From assembly GCA_902623075.1 (NCBI GenBank), contig CACNSD010000001.1:124001-188000 (forward strand): a stretch of 64,000 nucleotides of DNA, read 5' to 3'. A program made the position numbers and the translations under genes. The notes below the pieces were generated by a model that saw only the letters and a program-made list of their open reading frames with translations, had not been told where the DNA came from and ran no database searches. Shown here one piece after another: positions 1 through 7,731 of this stretch. Position 1 is the stretch's first letter. Each line of letters opens with the position of its first letter. This DNA comes from an uncultured Pelagibacteraceae bacterium. Its GTDB lineage: Bacteria > Pseudomonadota > Alphaproteobacteria > Pelagibacterales > Pelagibacteraceae.

Positions 1-733
1 CTGGTAAGCCATCTTTTTTTCTTTTTTGAATTTCAGGATGAGGTTCTGTAACAATATATTGATGTTCAACAGGTATTACTGGAATATCTAATCCCACCAT
101 CTCACCTGTCTGTCTCGCAAAATTTCCTGAACATGAAATAACATGTTCACACTCTATTGATCCTTTATCTGTTTCTACAATCCATCCATCTTTTGTTTGC
201 CTCATGGATATAACAGTTGTATTTCTATAAATTTCAGCTCCTCTATTCCTCGCACCTGTTGCTAAGGCTTGTGTTAAATCTGCTGGTTGAATATATCCAT
301 CCTCTGGATGTTGTATTGCACCAACTAAATCATCTGTTTGACATAATGGCCAAATTTCTTTTACTTGTTCTGGTTTTAAAAATTTAACATCTACTCCAAT
401 AGTTCGAGCAACACCTGCATACTGATGGTATTCATCCATTCTATCTTTTGTGCTTGCTAGACGAATATTTGAAACTACACTAAAGCCAACATTTTTTCCG
501 GTTTCTTCCTCTAGTGTTTTGTAAAGATTAACTGCGTACTTATGAAGTTGTCCAACTGAATAACTCATATTAAATAAAGGCAACAAACCTGCAGCATGCC
601 AAGTTGATCCTGAAGTTAATTCTTTTCTTTCAACCAGAACAACATCAGACCATCCTTTTTTTGCTAAATGATAGAGAGCACTAACTCCTACAACTCCTCC
701 ACCAACTACTACAACTTTTGTTTTTGTTTTCAT
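1..733 (-). CDS. FAD-dependent dimethylglycine/sarcosine dehydrogenase-like protein, partial
   Basis: The ATG is at 733 and the reading frame stays open to the window edge, so only about 244 N-terminal residues are present. I translated it by hand. It begins with a Rossmann FAD motif (VVVVGGGVVGVSALYHLAKK), followed by TSGSTWHAAG, where the His after Trp is the usual covalent-FAD position in the dimethylglycine/sarcosine dehydrogenase family (DAO fold). Later residues (IPVEHQYIVTEP) match the same family. The full protein would probably carry a C-terminal GcvT folate-binding part, but that lies outside the window. It resembles the gene at 8354-10759, so this operon seems to encode two such dehydrogenases. 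The substrate (dimethylglycine, sarcosine or another N-methyl amine) cannot be read from the fragment. Confidence 0.85.
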   Translation of the reverse strand, partial: MKTKTKVVVVGGGVVGVSALYHLAKKGWSDVVLVERKELTSGSTWHAAGLLPLFNMSYSVGQLHKYAVNLYKTLEEETGKNVGFSVVSNIRLASTKDRMDEYHQYAGVARTIGVDVKFLKPEQVKEIWPLCQTDDLVGAIQHPEDGYIQPADLTQALATGARNRGAEIYRNTTVISMRQTKDGWIVETDKGSIECEHVISCSGNFARQTGEMVGLDIPVIPVEHQYIVTEPHPEIQKRKKDGLP

Positions 734-790
734 TCTGGGATTTCTACTAAATTTTTAATTGTAACGAAACAAAAATGTATCTGTGGACAA

Positions 791-1264
791 TTAAATTGAG
801 CTTCCAAGAGGGATAGGGCTAGATACCATTGTGGTTAACCAGCAGTCCTTTAAGCTTCCATCCAAAGTATATTTTTCAACCTGCCAATTGAACTTATGGT
901 AAATTTTATCTTTATCAAGGATGATAACTTCAAATTGAGCCCATTTGTCACTACTTCCAAGTTCAGTTATTGTGTGACTTAAATGGTTAATCATCATTTC
1001 ATAGGAGTCACTTTTTATCATCATTTTAAATTTGCTTAGTGGTCCTGTCACCCTTTTATTATTGGGGTGTGCAAAATTCCAAGTTTGCTCGATACCACCA
1101 TCTTTAAAGTCTGAGTCATTATTCTGCAGACCTGTAAGTTGAATTTTAACAACCTCTGAAGGTAAAATATCTTTATTAGGCTTTAGTAAATCGGCTTTTG
1201 AAATTGATGTAAAAATTAATAAAATTAATATAATTTCAAATTTTATTTGCAGTGCTTTCAACAT
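791..1264 (-). CDS. Exported DUF4864-type protein
   Basis: 157 aa. An N-terminal hydrophobic stretch (residues about 8-22) ending in SISKADLL looks like a signal peptide, so the product is probably periplasmic. The remainder has the layout I associate with DUF4864: an opening 'VVKIQLTGLQNNDSDF' segment, then NPxNKxxTGP-like and F-K-M-M residues, and a tryptophan-rich C-terminal beta part ending in an aspartate/tryptophan segment. Function is unknown for the family. The start at 1264 lies 29 bp inside the preceding quinone-reductase-like gene, so the two are translationally coupled. The family call is from memory of the pattern and is moderate. Confidence 0.65.
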   Translation of the reverse strand: MLKALQIKFEIILILLIFTSISKADLLKPNKDILPSEVVKIQLTGLQNNDSDFKDGGIEQTWNFAHPNNKRVTGPLSKFKMMIKSDSYEMMINHLSHTITELGSSDKWAQFEVIILDKDKIYHKFNWQVEKYTLDGSLKDCWLTTMVSSPIPLGSSI

Positions 1265-1805
1265 CTTTTAAAAATTTTGTTCTTTTTTTATCCTCGACAA
1301 ATGGTACAGCAAAGTATCGCCTATATATAACATCCGTGATGCCGCATATATTAAATACTCCTCTTCTTAATCTTTTTGTTGGCATGTTAAGAAAAAAGGT
1401 TCTCACCGCAAATTGAGGTGATCCATATGTGCAAAATACAACTGCTTTTTTTCCCTTTAAGTTTCCTATTGGATAACCATAATTCCCAAAAAGTTTTTTA
1501 AATTTAAATGCCCAAGGAGGTGCTAAAACTTTATCAATCCAACCTTCTACTATTGCAGGCATTCTAAAATTCCAAATTGGAGCAATAACAACTATTACAT
1601 CTGAGTCATCTATTCTTTTTCTATGGTTTAATACTTGTTCATCTGGTTTTTCACCTGAGAATACTGGGTCAAATTTATCTTTATATAAATCAATTAAATC
1701 TACAGAATGACCATTTTTCTCAACACATTTTATAAAAGTATCTCGAATTGCAGCATTAAAAGAATTTTCATCATAATGTCCGTAAACAATAAATATTTTT
1801 TTCAT
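1236..1805 (-). CDS. NAD(P)H:quinone oxidoreductase-like flavodoxin-fold protein
   Basis: 189 aa, Flavodoxin_2 type. It starts MKKIFIVYGHYDENSFNAAI, the phosphate-binding loop that holds FMN/FAD in the KefF/MdaB/NQO1 group. The APIWNFRMPAIVEGWIDKV segment (near residue 75) is the characteristic PxWWxxxPAxxKGWxDRV-like motif of that group, with one Trp replaced by Asn. The GKKAVVFCTYGSP segment follows. Such enzymes make two-electron reductions of quinones or other electrophiles in the cytoplasm. It sits 32 bp downstream of the BT1-type transporter gene in the long minus-strand operon. The physiological acceptor is unknown. Confidence 0.8.
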   Translation of the reverse strand: MKKIFIVYGHYDENSFNAAIRDTFIKCVEKNGHSVDLIDLYKDKFDPVFSGEKPDEQVLNHRKRIDDSDVIVVIAPIWNFRMPAIVEGWIDKVLAPPWAFKFKKLFGNYGYPIGNLKGKKAVVFCTYGSPQFAVRTFFLNMPTKRLRRGVFNICGITDVIYRRYFAVPFVEDKKRTKFLKDVESTANKI

Positions 1806-1837
1806 AAATTTTTTTAGTTATTTAATATATATAAGTA

Positions 1838-3448
1838 TTATTCTGAAGTTTTGTACTTACTATTATTAATAATAAATACAAAAAGAATTGGTAATACTAA
1901 GGTTAAAATCGTTACAACAATTAATAAAATTCCAAGTTCAGAATAATCTGCTGTGGTTTGAATTTCGCCAGAAACTTTATCCTTAACCTCTCTAGTCACA
2001 GTAAATATTTCATTTAAATATTTAGTTCCTAATGCACTTGCAGATAAAGCAAGATTTGTAAAAGAAGCAAAAACTGCAAAAAAAGTTGCTTTTAAGTGTG
2101 AAGGAGCATTTTTAGCTATCCAAGCTAGTAATGGTATCATTGATACTTGACCAAGAGGAGATTCTAATGCTGTATTAATTAATGCAATAAACTTAGCATC
2201 AACTACTCCACCTGTTAACGAAGCTGTCCAATTATGAAAACCATAATACATTCCAACACTTGGTAAAAATAAAATTGCACCAGCAATACTTAAAACAACT
2301 ATTATTTTAGCAATTGAATTATTTGCCATAAATGGTCTTAATAAAACAATACCAGCTAAAGTTAAAATTGAAGCTAGCAATGATAAGATAGAAAAAAATT
2401 GCTCATTAAATCCTAGTTCATCAATTTCGAACCATGTTAAACCAGGACCAGGGCCTGGCATGGCTCTAAATATAAATATTATAATAGCTGTACCTACAAT
2501 GGTTAATCGTAAATCCTCAGGTAACTCCTTAATAAGTTTAAACATCAAAAATAAAATAATTATGACTGAACCTATAAAAACAATTTCTTGTGCAAACGGC
2601 ACTTTGAATGAGCCTACAGACAAAGTAAAAACAACAAAAACTAAACTTCCTCCTAAAATCCACCAATTAACTTTTGTCTTTTCATCACCTCTTTCCTCTT
2701 TAAATTCCAAACCTCTAGACTCCAAAGTCTGTATTTTCTTTTTTCTTAAATAATTTGCTAAAATTACTCCTAAAATAGAAACCACGGGGATTATGAGAGC
2801 ATAAATATAAATGGTTCCATATAAATTTATCTTATCAGCCTGTTCTAAGCTCTCTACATCTCTGAACAAAATTACGTTAACTAATGCAACAAGAACTGTA
2901 CCACCTATGATAGCAAACCTTCCAAGCGTCTGCATTGTTGTATGCATTATTTTTATTTGATCTTTAGAATAATCAATACCAACTTCATCTACTAAAGGAA
3001 CTGCTTCAACTGTCATTGCGTCTGCCACAACATCTTGAACTACATAACCAACTGGAGCTAAAATCACGCTTATTACAAACCACGTCTCTACAGAAAATAC
3101 TTGGGACATATCTTCGGTATGAATAATCAACCCATACATAATTAATAAACTGAGAGCAATTAATGAAGCTCCGAAATAAACCATATAATTTTTTCTATTC
3201 CAAATAAGGTCCACAAGATGTCCTAACGGCATTTTTAAAGCCCATGGAATTCCTGCCCAAAAACCTAATCCTGCAAGAAAAGCGGCTGATAAGTTTAAAT
3301 AATCCTTAACAAAAAATGTTCCTACTATTCCAGTTAATCCAGAAATTCCAGCAGCCATATAAACCATTAATGGTGGTAGATAAGTCCATTTAAACTGACG
3401 CCCTAAATCTAAAAAAGTATTATCCAAAAATTTAATTATTTTATTCAT
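1838..3448 (-). CDS. BT1/MFS-type membrane transporter
   Basis: 536 aa, hydrophobic throughout with roughly 12 membrane segments. The N-terminal part (AGISGLTGIVGTFFVKDYLN, then IPWALKMPLGHLVDLIW) and the DVVADAMTVEAVP segment near residue 145 match the folate-biopterin transporter (BT1) branch of the major facilitator superfamily. In that branch the 'iPWxlKPlyGxlsD' and 'vaDaxvve' motifs are diagnostic. Whether this bacterial member moves a pterin or folate is not shown. Its place in a folate-dependent demethylation operon is suggestive only. The start overlaps the preceding stop by one base (position 3448). Confidence 0.75.
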   Translation of the reverse strand: MNKIIKFLDNTFLDLGRQFKWTYLPPLMVYMAAGISGLTGIVGTFFVKDYLNLSAAFLAGLGFWAGIPWALKMPLGHLVDLIWNRKNYMVYFGASLIALSLLIMYGLIIHTEDMSQVFSVETWFVISVILAPVGYVVQDVVADAMTVEAVPLVDEVGIDYSKDQIKIMHTTMQTLGRFAIIGGTVLVALVNVILFRDVESLEQADKINLYGTIYIYALIIPVVSILGVILANYLRKKKIQTLESRGLEFKEERGDEKTKVNWWILGGSLVFVVFTLSVGSFKVPFAQEIVFIGSVIIILFLMFKLIKELPEDLRLTIVGTAIIIFIFRAMPGPGPGLTWFEIDELGFNEQFFSILSLLASILTLAGIVLLRPFMANNSIAKIIVVLSIAGAILFLPSVGMYYGFHNWTASLTGGVVDAKFIALINTALESPLGQVSMIPLLAWIAKNAPSHLKATFFAVFASFTNLALSASALGTKYLNEIFTVTREVKDKVSGEIQTTADYSELGILLIVVTILTLVLPILFVFIINNSKYKTSE

Positions 3449-3882
3449 TAATCACTTAGGACAGGAAAAGCTTGTCTTACTTTTAAAAAATATTTTTGAT
3501 ACTCCATTTTTGTACATTTATTTTCAATGTATTCCATTTTATTTTCTTCAACTAATTTTTTTGCATTTTGATCTCTTATTCCAAGTTGAAGCCATAAGAC
3601 TTTAGCACCTATTTTTACCGCATCTTCTGCAATTCCATAAGCCTCCCTGGATGGTCTAAATACATCAACTATATCTACATTTTTATTAATTTCTGTGATG
3701 CTAGAATATACCTCTTCACCTAATATTTTTTCTCCTTTTGCACTTGGGTTTACTGGATAAACTTTAAATCCATAATCCTGCATATATTTCATCACAATAG
3801 TTGATGTTTTTTTGAGATCCTTGCTTACCCCTACCATTGCAATAGATTTATATTTAGAGAGAATGTTTTTTATTTCACTCAT
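3448..3882 (-). CDS. CoA-binding domain protein (YccU-like)
   Basis: 144 aa, a stand-alone Rossmann-type CoA_binding_2 domain. It carries IAMVGVSKDLKKTSTIVMKYM, VYPVNPSAKGEKILGEEVYSS, VDIVDVFRPS and VLWLQLGIRD in the order typical of E. coli YccU. That family binds CoA or a related nucleotide and has no settled cellular role. The start has a 6-bp gap from the upstream small gene, and the stop overlaps the transporter start by one base. The only clue to its job is the neighbouring enoyl-CoA hydratase homologue, which would give a CoA context. Confidence 0.85.
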   Translation of the reverse strand: MSEIKNILSKYKSIAMVGVSKDLKKTSTIVMKYMQDYGFKVYPVNPSAKGEKILGEEVYSSITEINKNVDIVDVFRPSREAYGIAEDAVKIGAKVLWLQLGIRDQNAKKLVEENKMEYIENKCTKMEYQKYFLKVRQAFPVLSD

Positions 3883-3888
3883 ACGATT

Positions 3889-4080
3889 TTATTTATTTTT
3901 TAATAAAATTTTTTTCTTACAAAATTCTTTAGCTTCTTCAATAGTCATTGGTTTTTCTAATTTTTGACTACCAGCAACACATGCATCTATAGCTCTTTGA
4001 GAATTGTGATCTCTAAAATCTAGTACAATATAAAGTCCCACAATAATAAAAATTATTATTAAAATATTTTTAATTCTCAT
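3889..4080 (-). CDS. Small single-span membrane protein
   Basis: 63 aa. One hydrophobic segment (residues about 5-21, NILIIIFIIVGLYIVLDF) is followed by a short polar tail with two cysteines (ACVAG and EFCKKK). No family is recognised. The gene overlaps the upstream hydratase stop by 4 bp and ends 6 bp before the CoA-binding gene, which supports it as a real operon member. The tail is probably periplasmic, but the topology is a guess. Confidence 0.6.
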   Translation of the reverse strand: MRIKNILIIIFIIVGLYIVLDFRDHNSQRAIDACVAGSQKLEKPMTIEEAKEFCKKKILLKNK

Positions 4081-4856
4081 TTATTTTTCCAATTAGGCTT
4101 TCTTTTTTCTAGAAAAGCAGATATTCCCTCTTTAGCATCCATTGCCATCATATTAAGAGTCATCATTTTACTTGTGTAAGTATAAGCTTTACTTAATGGC
4201 ATTTCTAATTGTTTATAAAAAGCTTGTTTTCCAATTTTAATTGTTAAATTAGATTTAGAAGCAATTTTAATTGCTACTTTTAATACTTCACTGTCTAATT
4301 TAGATTTTGAAAAATTATCATTTATTAAACCTACTTCTTTTGCATATTTTGCATTGATAGGTTCTCCAGTTAATAACATTTTCATCATTGGTTTTCGATT
4401 TATCTTTCTACTAACAGCAACCATAGGCGTGCTACAAAATAAACCAATATTCACACCAGGAGTCGCAAATAACGCATTCTTTGTACTATAAGCTAAATCA
4501 CAACTCGCAACTAATTGACAACCAGCAGCAAATGCTGCGCCATGAACTTTAGCTATTACTGGCTTTTTACCTTCAACAATTTGAAGCATTACTTTTGAAC
4601 AAAGATTAAATAATTTTAAATATTTATTTCTTCTTTTTAAGCCTTTTACTTCTTTTAAATTATGTCCCGCACTAAATCCTTTTCCAGCACCCTCTAATAT
4701 TATCACTTTAACTTTTTTATCAGCATCTAATTTTTTGAATGCTTTCAAAAGATCAGAAAGGTTTTGAAAAGATAAAGAATTATAAGTTTTCGGTTCATCA
4801 ATAACAATTGATGAAATATTATTATTAATTTTTCTAATTTTTATATTGCTTTTCAT
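4077..4856 (-). CDS. Enoyl-CoA hydratase/isomerase homologue (ECHDC3 type)
   Basis: 259 aa, crotonase fold. The two oxyanion-hole segments are present (GKGFSAGHNLKEV near residue 60 and GAAFAAGCQLVASCDLAY near residue 105). The segment FATPGVNIGLFCSTPMVAVSR is characteristic of the ECHDC3 branch. It carries glycine or other small residues where classical hydratases have their catalytic glutamates, so classical water addition is doubtful. The start abuts the 2OG-oxygenase gene stop directly. The acyl-CoA substrate is unknown. DmdD (methylthioacryloyl-CoA hydratase) belongs to the same superfamily, but nothing diagnostic for it is visible. Confidence 0.8.
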   Translation of the reverse strand: MKSNIKIRKINNNISSIVIDEPKTYNSLSFQNLSDLLKAFKKLDADKKVKVIILEGAGKGFSAGHNLKEVKGLKRRNKYLKLFNLCSKVMLQIVEGKKPVIAKVHGAAFAAGCQLVASCDLAYSTKNALFATPGVNIGLFCSTPMVAVSRKINRKPMMKMLLTGEPINAKYAKEVGLINDNFSKSKLDSEVLKVAIKIASKSNLTIKIGKQAFYKQLEMPLSKAYTYTSKMMTLNMMAMDAKEGISAFLEKRKPNWKNK

Positions 4857-5708
4857 TTAATCAGTTAATCCATCGGATCTAGCCTGATTTCTTTCTATAT
4901 GAATTGGTAAAACTTTGCCATATATGGCCTTTGAGTGTTCTGGAGTATTCACTCTCCATGGATCTAAAACATAAGCTGGAATACACATATATCTTGATTT
5001 TTGACCTTCAACTTTAGTTACCCTGTGTAAAGTAAATCTTCCTTTAAAAATTTGTAAATCACCTGGCTCTAATTTGAGTTGTCTTACCCTAGTTCTATCA
5101 CCTTCTATAACTTTTTTCACTTCTTCAAAGTTTTCATTTCCAGGTTTTCTGATATTAGGGCAGTACTCAAATATTCCTCCCTTTTCAGGTTTTTGAATCA
5201 TTAAGCTAAGCGTAAATTCACAACTATCAAAATGCCATGGAAGTACTCCATCAGGTTTCATAACATTATAAGCGTGGCATGCTAATGGATCTGCCCATCT
5301 GTAAATAGGAGAAACACCTAAACAAGCAGATACAAATTTTAAAAGCTCTTCCGTTTCGTAAAGGTATTTCATTTCAGAGTCTTTTGAAAAACAATCTGAG
5401 TTTAAATATCCATTATACCTATTCATAAAAGTTCTTTTGGGATGATCTTTTGGTAATGATGGATCATCTTTGGCATATAAATAAGCATTAATACTTTCTT
5501 TAGACATGTAAACTTCATCCAATTGTTTCTCCAACTCTGAATTCATTATCTTTAATGATTTAGGTAAAATAAAATTTGGTATTGTTGAACAACTATTTTG
5601 ATCTAGTTCTTCTTTACATTTTTTAATTAAGTTTTTAATTTTCGGTGAGCTTAAATCATGTATTGGATATTTTTCCAAATCTACAATATTTTTAAGTCTA
5701 TCGTTCAT
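4857..5708 (-). CDS. 2-oxoglutarate/Fe(II)-dependent oxygenase (BesD/ArpA-like)
   Basis: 283 aa. The double-stranded beta-helix facial triad is readable: H159 and D161 in PWHFD, H228 in FTLHRVTKV, with R239 (QKSRYM) placed to bind 2-oxoglutarate. The aspartate is retained, which indicates a hydroxylase or oxygenase rather than a halogenase, since amino-acid halogenases of the BesD type replace it with glycine. The ACHAYNVMKPDGVLPWHFD region resembles BesD/HalD-type proteins that act on free amino acids, but this subfamily call is from memory. It lies 6 bp downstream of the nucleotidyltransferase gene. The substrate is unknown; a methylated amine or amino acid would fit the operon. Confidence 0.75.
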   Translation of the reverse strand: MNDRLKNIVDLEKYPIHDLSSPKIKNLIKKCKEELDQNSCSTIPNFILPKSLKIMNSELEKQLDEVYMSKESINAYLYAKDDPSLPKDHPKRTFMNRYNGYLNSDCFSKDSEMKYLYETEELLKFVSACLGVSPIYRWADPLACHAYNVMKPDGVLPWHFDSCEFTLSLMIQKPEKGGIFEYCPNIRKPGNENFEEVKKVIEGDRTRVRQLKLEPGDLQIFKGRFTLHRVTKVEGQKSRYMCIPAYVLDPWRVNTPEHSKAIYGKVLPIHIERNQARSDGLTD

Positions 5709-5714
5709 TTGAGT

Positions 5715-6089
5715 TTACTTTATCTTTCCTTCTTCTCTCATTTTTGCTCTTATTTTAGTGGCTGAAATTTTTTGAGTTTCTTCATCTAAAACGATTTCCT
5801 CAATCTTGTACCCAACTCCCCTACCATAACAAATATTAGTAATATTTGGCACTAACATAATTTTAAATTGTCCTTCGAATTCTGGGTTCAATCTTTCTTC
5901 GATATTTTTTTTAACTGTCTCAAAATCAAATGGATTGTCGTCGACACCTTGTACGTCTCTAATTTGAATACAAACTTGACCTGTTTTTTTTATTATTTCT
6001 TTAAATAATTTATAATGACCATCATGAAATGGTTGCCATCTCCCTAACATTTGCGCCGTTGGCTTTTTATTATCCCATTTGTAACTCAT
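5715..6089 (-). CDS. Small cytidylyltransferase-like nucleotidyltransferase
   Basis: 124 aa from the ATG at 6089. An in-frame TTG further upstream at 6122 would lie well inside the preceding gene and is rejected in favour of the ATGA overlap with the kinase stop. Residues 17-25 (GRWQPFHDGH) are the HxGH nucleotide-binding motif, and ISATKIR at 108-114 is the second signature of the NMNAT/cytidylyltransferase superfamily. At 124 residues it is a bare catalytic domain, much shorter than ATP sulfurylase (near 400) and without its HRAH-type motif. It probably joins a nucleotide to a phosphorylated small molecule. Directly following an APS-kinase-like gene, the two look like a phosphorylate-then-nucleotidylate pair. 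Confidence 0.75.
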   Translation of the reverse strand: MSYKWDNKKPTAQMLGRWQPFHDGHYKLFKEIIKKTGQVCIQIRDVQGVDDNPFDFETVKKNIEERLNPEFEGQFKIMLVPNITNICYGRGVGYKIEEIVLDEETQKISATKIRAKMREEGKIK

Positions 6090-6496
6090 TTTTTTATCTC
6101 CTCTGCAATTTTTGGTGCCCAATTTTTTGCATCTTGAGTGGTCACTTTAAAATCAAATTTTTCAGGATTTACGAACATTTGATTAGTGTCTTCAAACCTT
6201 CCTTTTTTAATTGTATCCACCCATATAATATAATCAGCTGGAAATAACTTTCTAGCTTCTGGTGTTGGTGCTACAAAGTCTGCAATTACATAATATCCCT
6301 CATTTTTTATTTTTACAGCAAAGTCTGCCATTCGTTTTGCTTGACGTACTCTTCCCTCCGCTGAAAAATCCCAGTCATTAGCTGCTTTTCTAACTTCATC
6401 AGCATTCAGTCTTTTTGCATTAAGAAGTGGGGCAATTTGATCAGCTAAGGTTGTCTTTCCAGCACCTGGAAGGCCCATTACTAAAATTATTTTCAT
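6086..6496 (-). CDS. APS-kinase-like P-loop kinase
   Basis: 136 aa. A Walker A loop sits at residues 8-16 (GLPGAGKTT). The LNADEVRKAANDWDFSAEGRVRQAKRM segment corresponds to the 'DGDNVR...GFS...R..N..R' substrate region of adenylylsulfate kinase (CysC). DFVAPTPEARKLF, VDTIKKGRFEDTN and a C-terminal helix follow. It is shorter than CysC (about 200 aa) and has Ala for Gly in the DGD motif, so the substrate may not be APS. It overlaps the DddP-like gene stop and the nucleotidyltransferase start by ATGA (4 bp) on each side. No sulfate-assimilation gene is nearby, which argues for a specialised role. Confidence 0.75.
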   Translation of the reverse strand: MKIILVMGLPGAGKTTLADQIAPLLNAKRLNADEVRKAANDWDFSAEGRVRQAKRMADFAVKIKNEGYYVIADFVAPTPEARKLFPADYIIWVDTIKKGRFEDTNQMFVNPEKFDFKVTTQDAKNWAPKIAEEIKK

Positions 6497-7731
6497 GAAA
6501 TATCTTCTAACGGATGATGAGACATTAATTCAAGTCCATTTTCAGCTACTAAATATTGTTGCTCAAGTTTAACTCCTTCTTTCCCACCAACTTTCCCAAT
6601 ATAACTCTCTACGGTTATAGTCATATTTTTAAAGAATGTTCCACTTCTATCACCACCATCATTAGGATATCTAATTGCGGGCCATTCGTCACACATACCA
6701 ATTCCGTGAACCATTACTGAATATCTATTAGGATAATAGTCTTCAGGTAACACCCAAGATTTTTCAGTAAACTCCTTAAAGGAGACACCATCTTTAATTA
6801 ATCTAGAATTATGATTTATTTGATCTAAAGCCATCCCATACAATTTTTTTTGTGAGTCGTTAAATTTATTACCAACAACAAAAGCTCTCGAAATATCCGC
6901 ACAATATCCATAAGGACCAACCATATCAGTATCAAAAGCTACAATTTCACCATGTTGAATTACTTTATTGCTACTTTCTTGCATCCAAGGATTAGTTCTT
7001 TGTCCAGATGACAAAATTCTACATTCAATCCATTCTCCACCATTTTCAATATTTGTTTTATGTAAAATTGACCAAAGCTCATCTTCAGTCATTCCAGGTT
7101 TCAACTCAGACCGCATTTTTGAAACACCTTTTTCTGCAACTTCTATTGCTGCTTTCATACATTTTAATTCATCAGGTGATTTTATTACTCTAGCTTGTTC
7201 TAAAATAGATTTGGCATCTACAACTTTAATTCCCTCTTTATTTAAAGCTGCAACCGCAGGACCATTTAAAACATCAATTGCAATTTTTTTTGATTTAAAA
7301 TAATTCTTTGATAAATCTTTAACTTCATCTATCCATTTTAATAATTGATTGTCTGCTTGGTCTCCATTACTAAAATAATCCCATGTGATTGCAGGTCTTA
7401 TTTCATCAATTAGATTTAAATGCTTCGATAATATTTCACAATTAAAATACTCATAAAGAATGGTTGGTCCATTGACAGGTACAAAACAATATCTTGTTAA
7501 ATTATGCATATTATAGACACTCATATTCACAGTATCTAAAGCGTAACGAACATTCACTGGATCAAATAGAATACAAGCTTCTAAATTGTTTTTTACTAAT
7601 TCTTTTCTAACTCGATCTAAACGATAAAATCTTAATTTATCAAAATTAATTTCTTCCTCTCTTAATCTTTTTTTTGTAATAAAATTTTGTCTTGGTTTTA
7701 TCTCAGGAGCTATTTTTCTACTAAACCTCAT
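6493..7731 (-). CDS. M24-fold enzyme resembling DMSP lyase DddP
   Basis: 412 aa, creatinase/M24 metallopeptidase fold. The metal ligands read D267 and D269 (FDTD), D279 (CADISR), H342 (MVHGIG), E375 and E390, with spacings (2, 12, ..., 15) matching the ligands I recall for Roseobacter DddP. D348 in MCDEWP corresponds to the aspartate proposed as the catalytic base of DddP, which ordinary Xaa-Pro peptidases lack. Other DddP-like blocks are FDPVNVRYALDTVNM, GGEWIECRILSSGQRTNPW and HGIGMCDEWPAIRYP. DddP cleaves DMSP to dimethyl sulfide and acrylate. Length is about 30 aa below DddP. The comparison is from memory, so a related activity on another methylated compound remains possible. It is flanked by ATGA overlaps. 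Confidence 0.7.
   Translation of the reverse strand: MRFSRKIAPEIKPRQNFITKKRLREEEINFDKLRFYRLDRVRKELVKNNLEACILFDPVNVRYALDTVNMSVYNMHNLTRYCFVPVNGPTILYEYFNCEILSKHLNLIDEIRPAITWDYFSNGDQADNQLLKWIDEVKDLSKNYFKSKKIAIDVLNGPAVAALNKEGIKVVDAKSILEQARVIKSPDELKCMKAAIEVAEKGVSKMRSELKPGMTEDELWSILHKTNIENGGEWIECRILSSGQRTNPWMQESSNKVIQHGEIVAFDTDMVGPYGYCADISRAFVVGNKFNDSQKKLYGMALDQINHNSRLIKDGVSFKEFTEKSWVLPEDYYPNRYSVMVHGIGMCDEWPAIRYPNDGGDRSGTFFKNMTITVESYIGKVGGKEGVKLEQQYLVAENGLELMSHHPLEDIS

Noticed and set aside
2460-2753. Plus-strand reading frame inside the BT1 transporter gene
   Set aside because: It is antisense to a well-supported membrane protein, low-complexity and without a ribosome-binding site or homologous blocks.
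5715-6122. Upstream TTG start for the nucleotidyltransferase
   Set aside because: It would add 11 residues inside the kinase gene; the ATG at 6089 overlaps the kinase stop as ATGA and gives a natural start before the HxGH motif.
6086-6496. Adenylylsulfate kinase of sulfate assimilation (cysC)
   Set aside because: It is shorter than CysC, has an altered substrate motif and no sulfate genes nearby, so a specialised kinase is the safer call.
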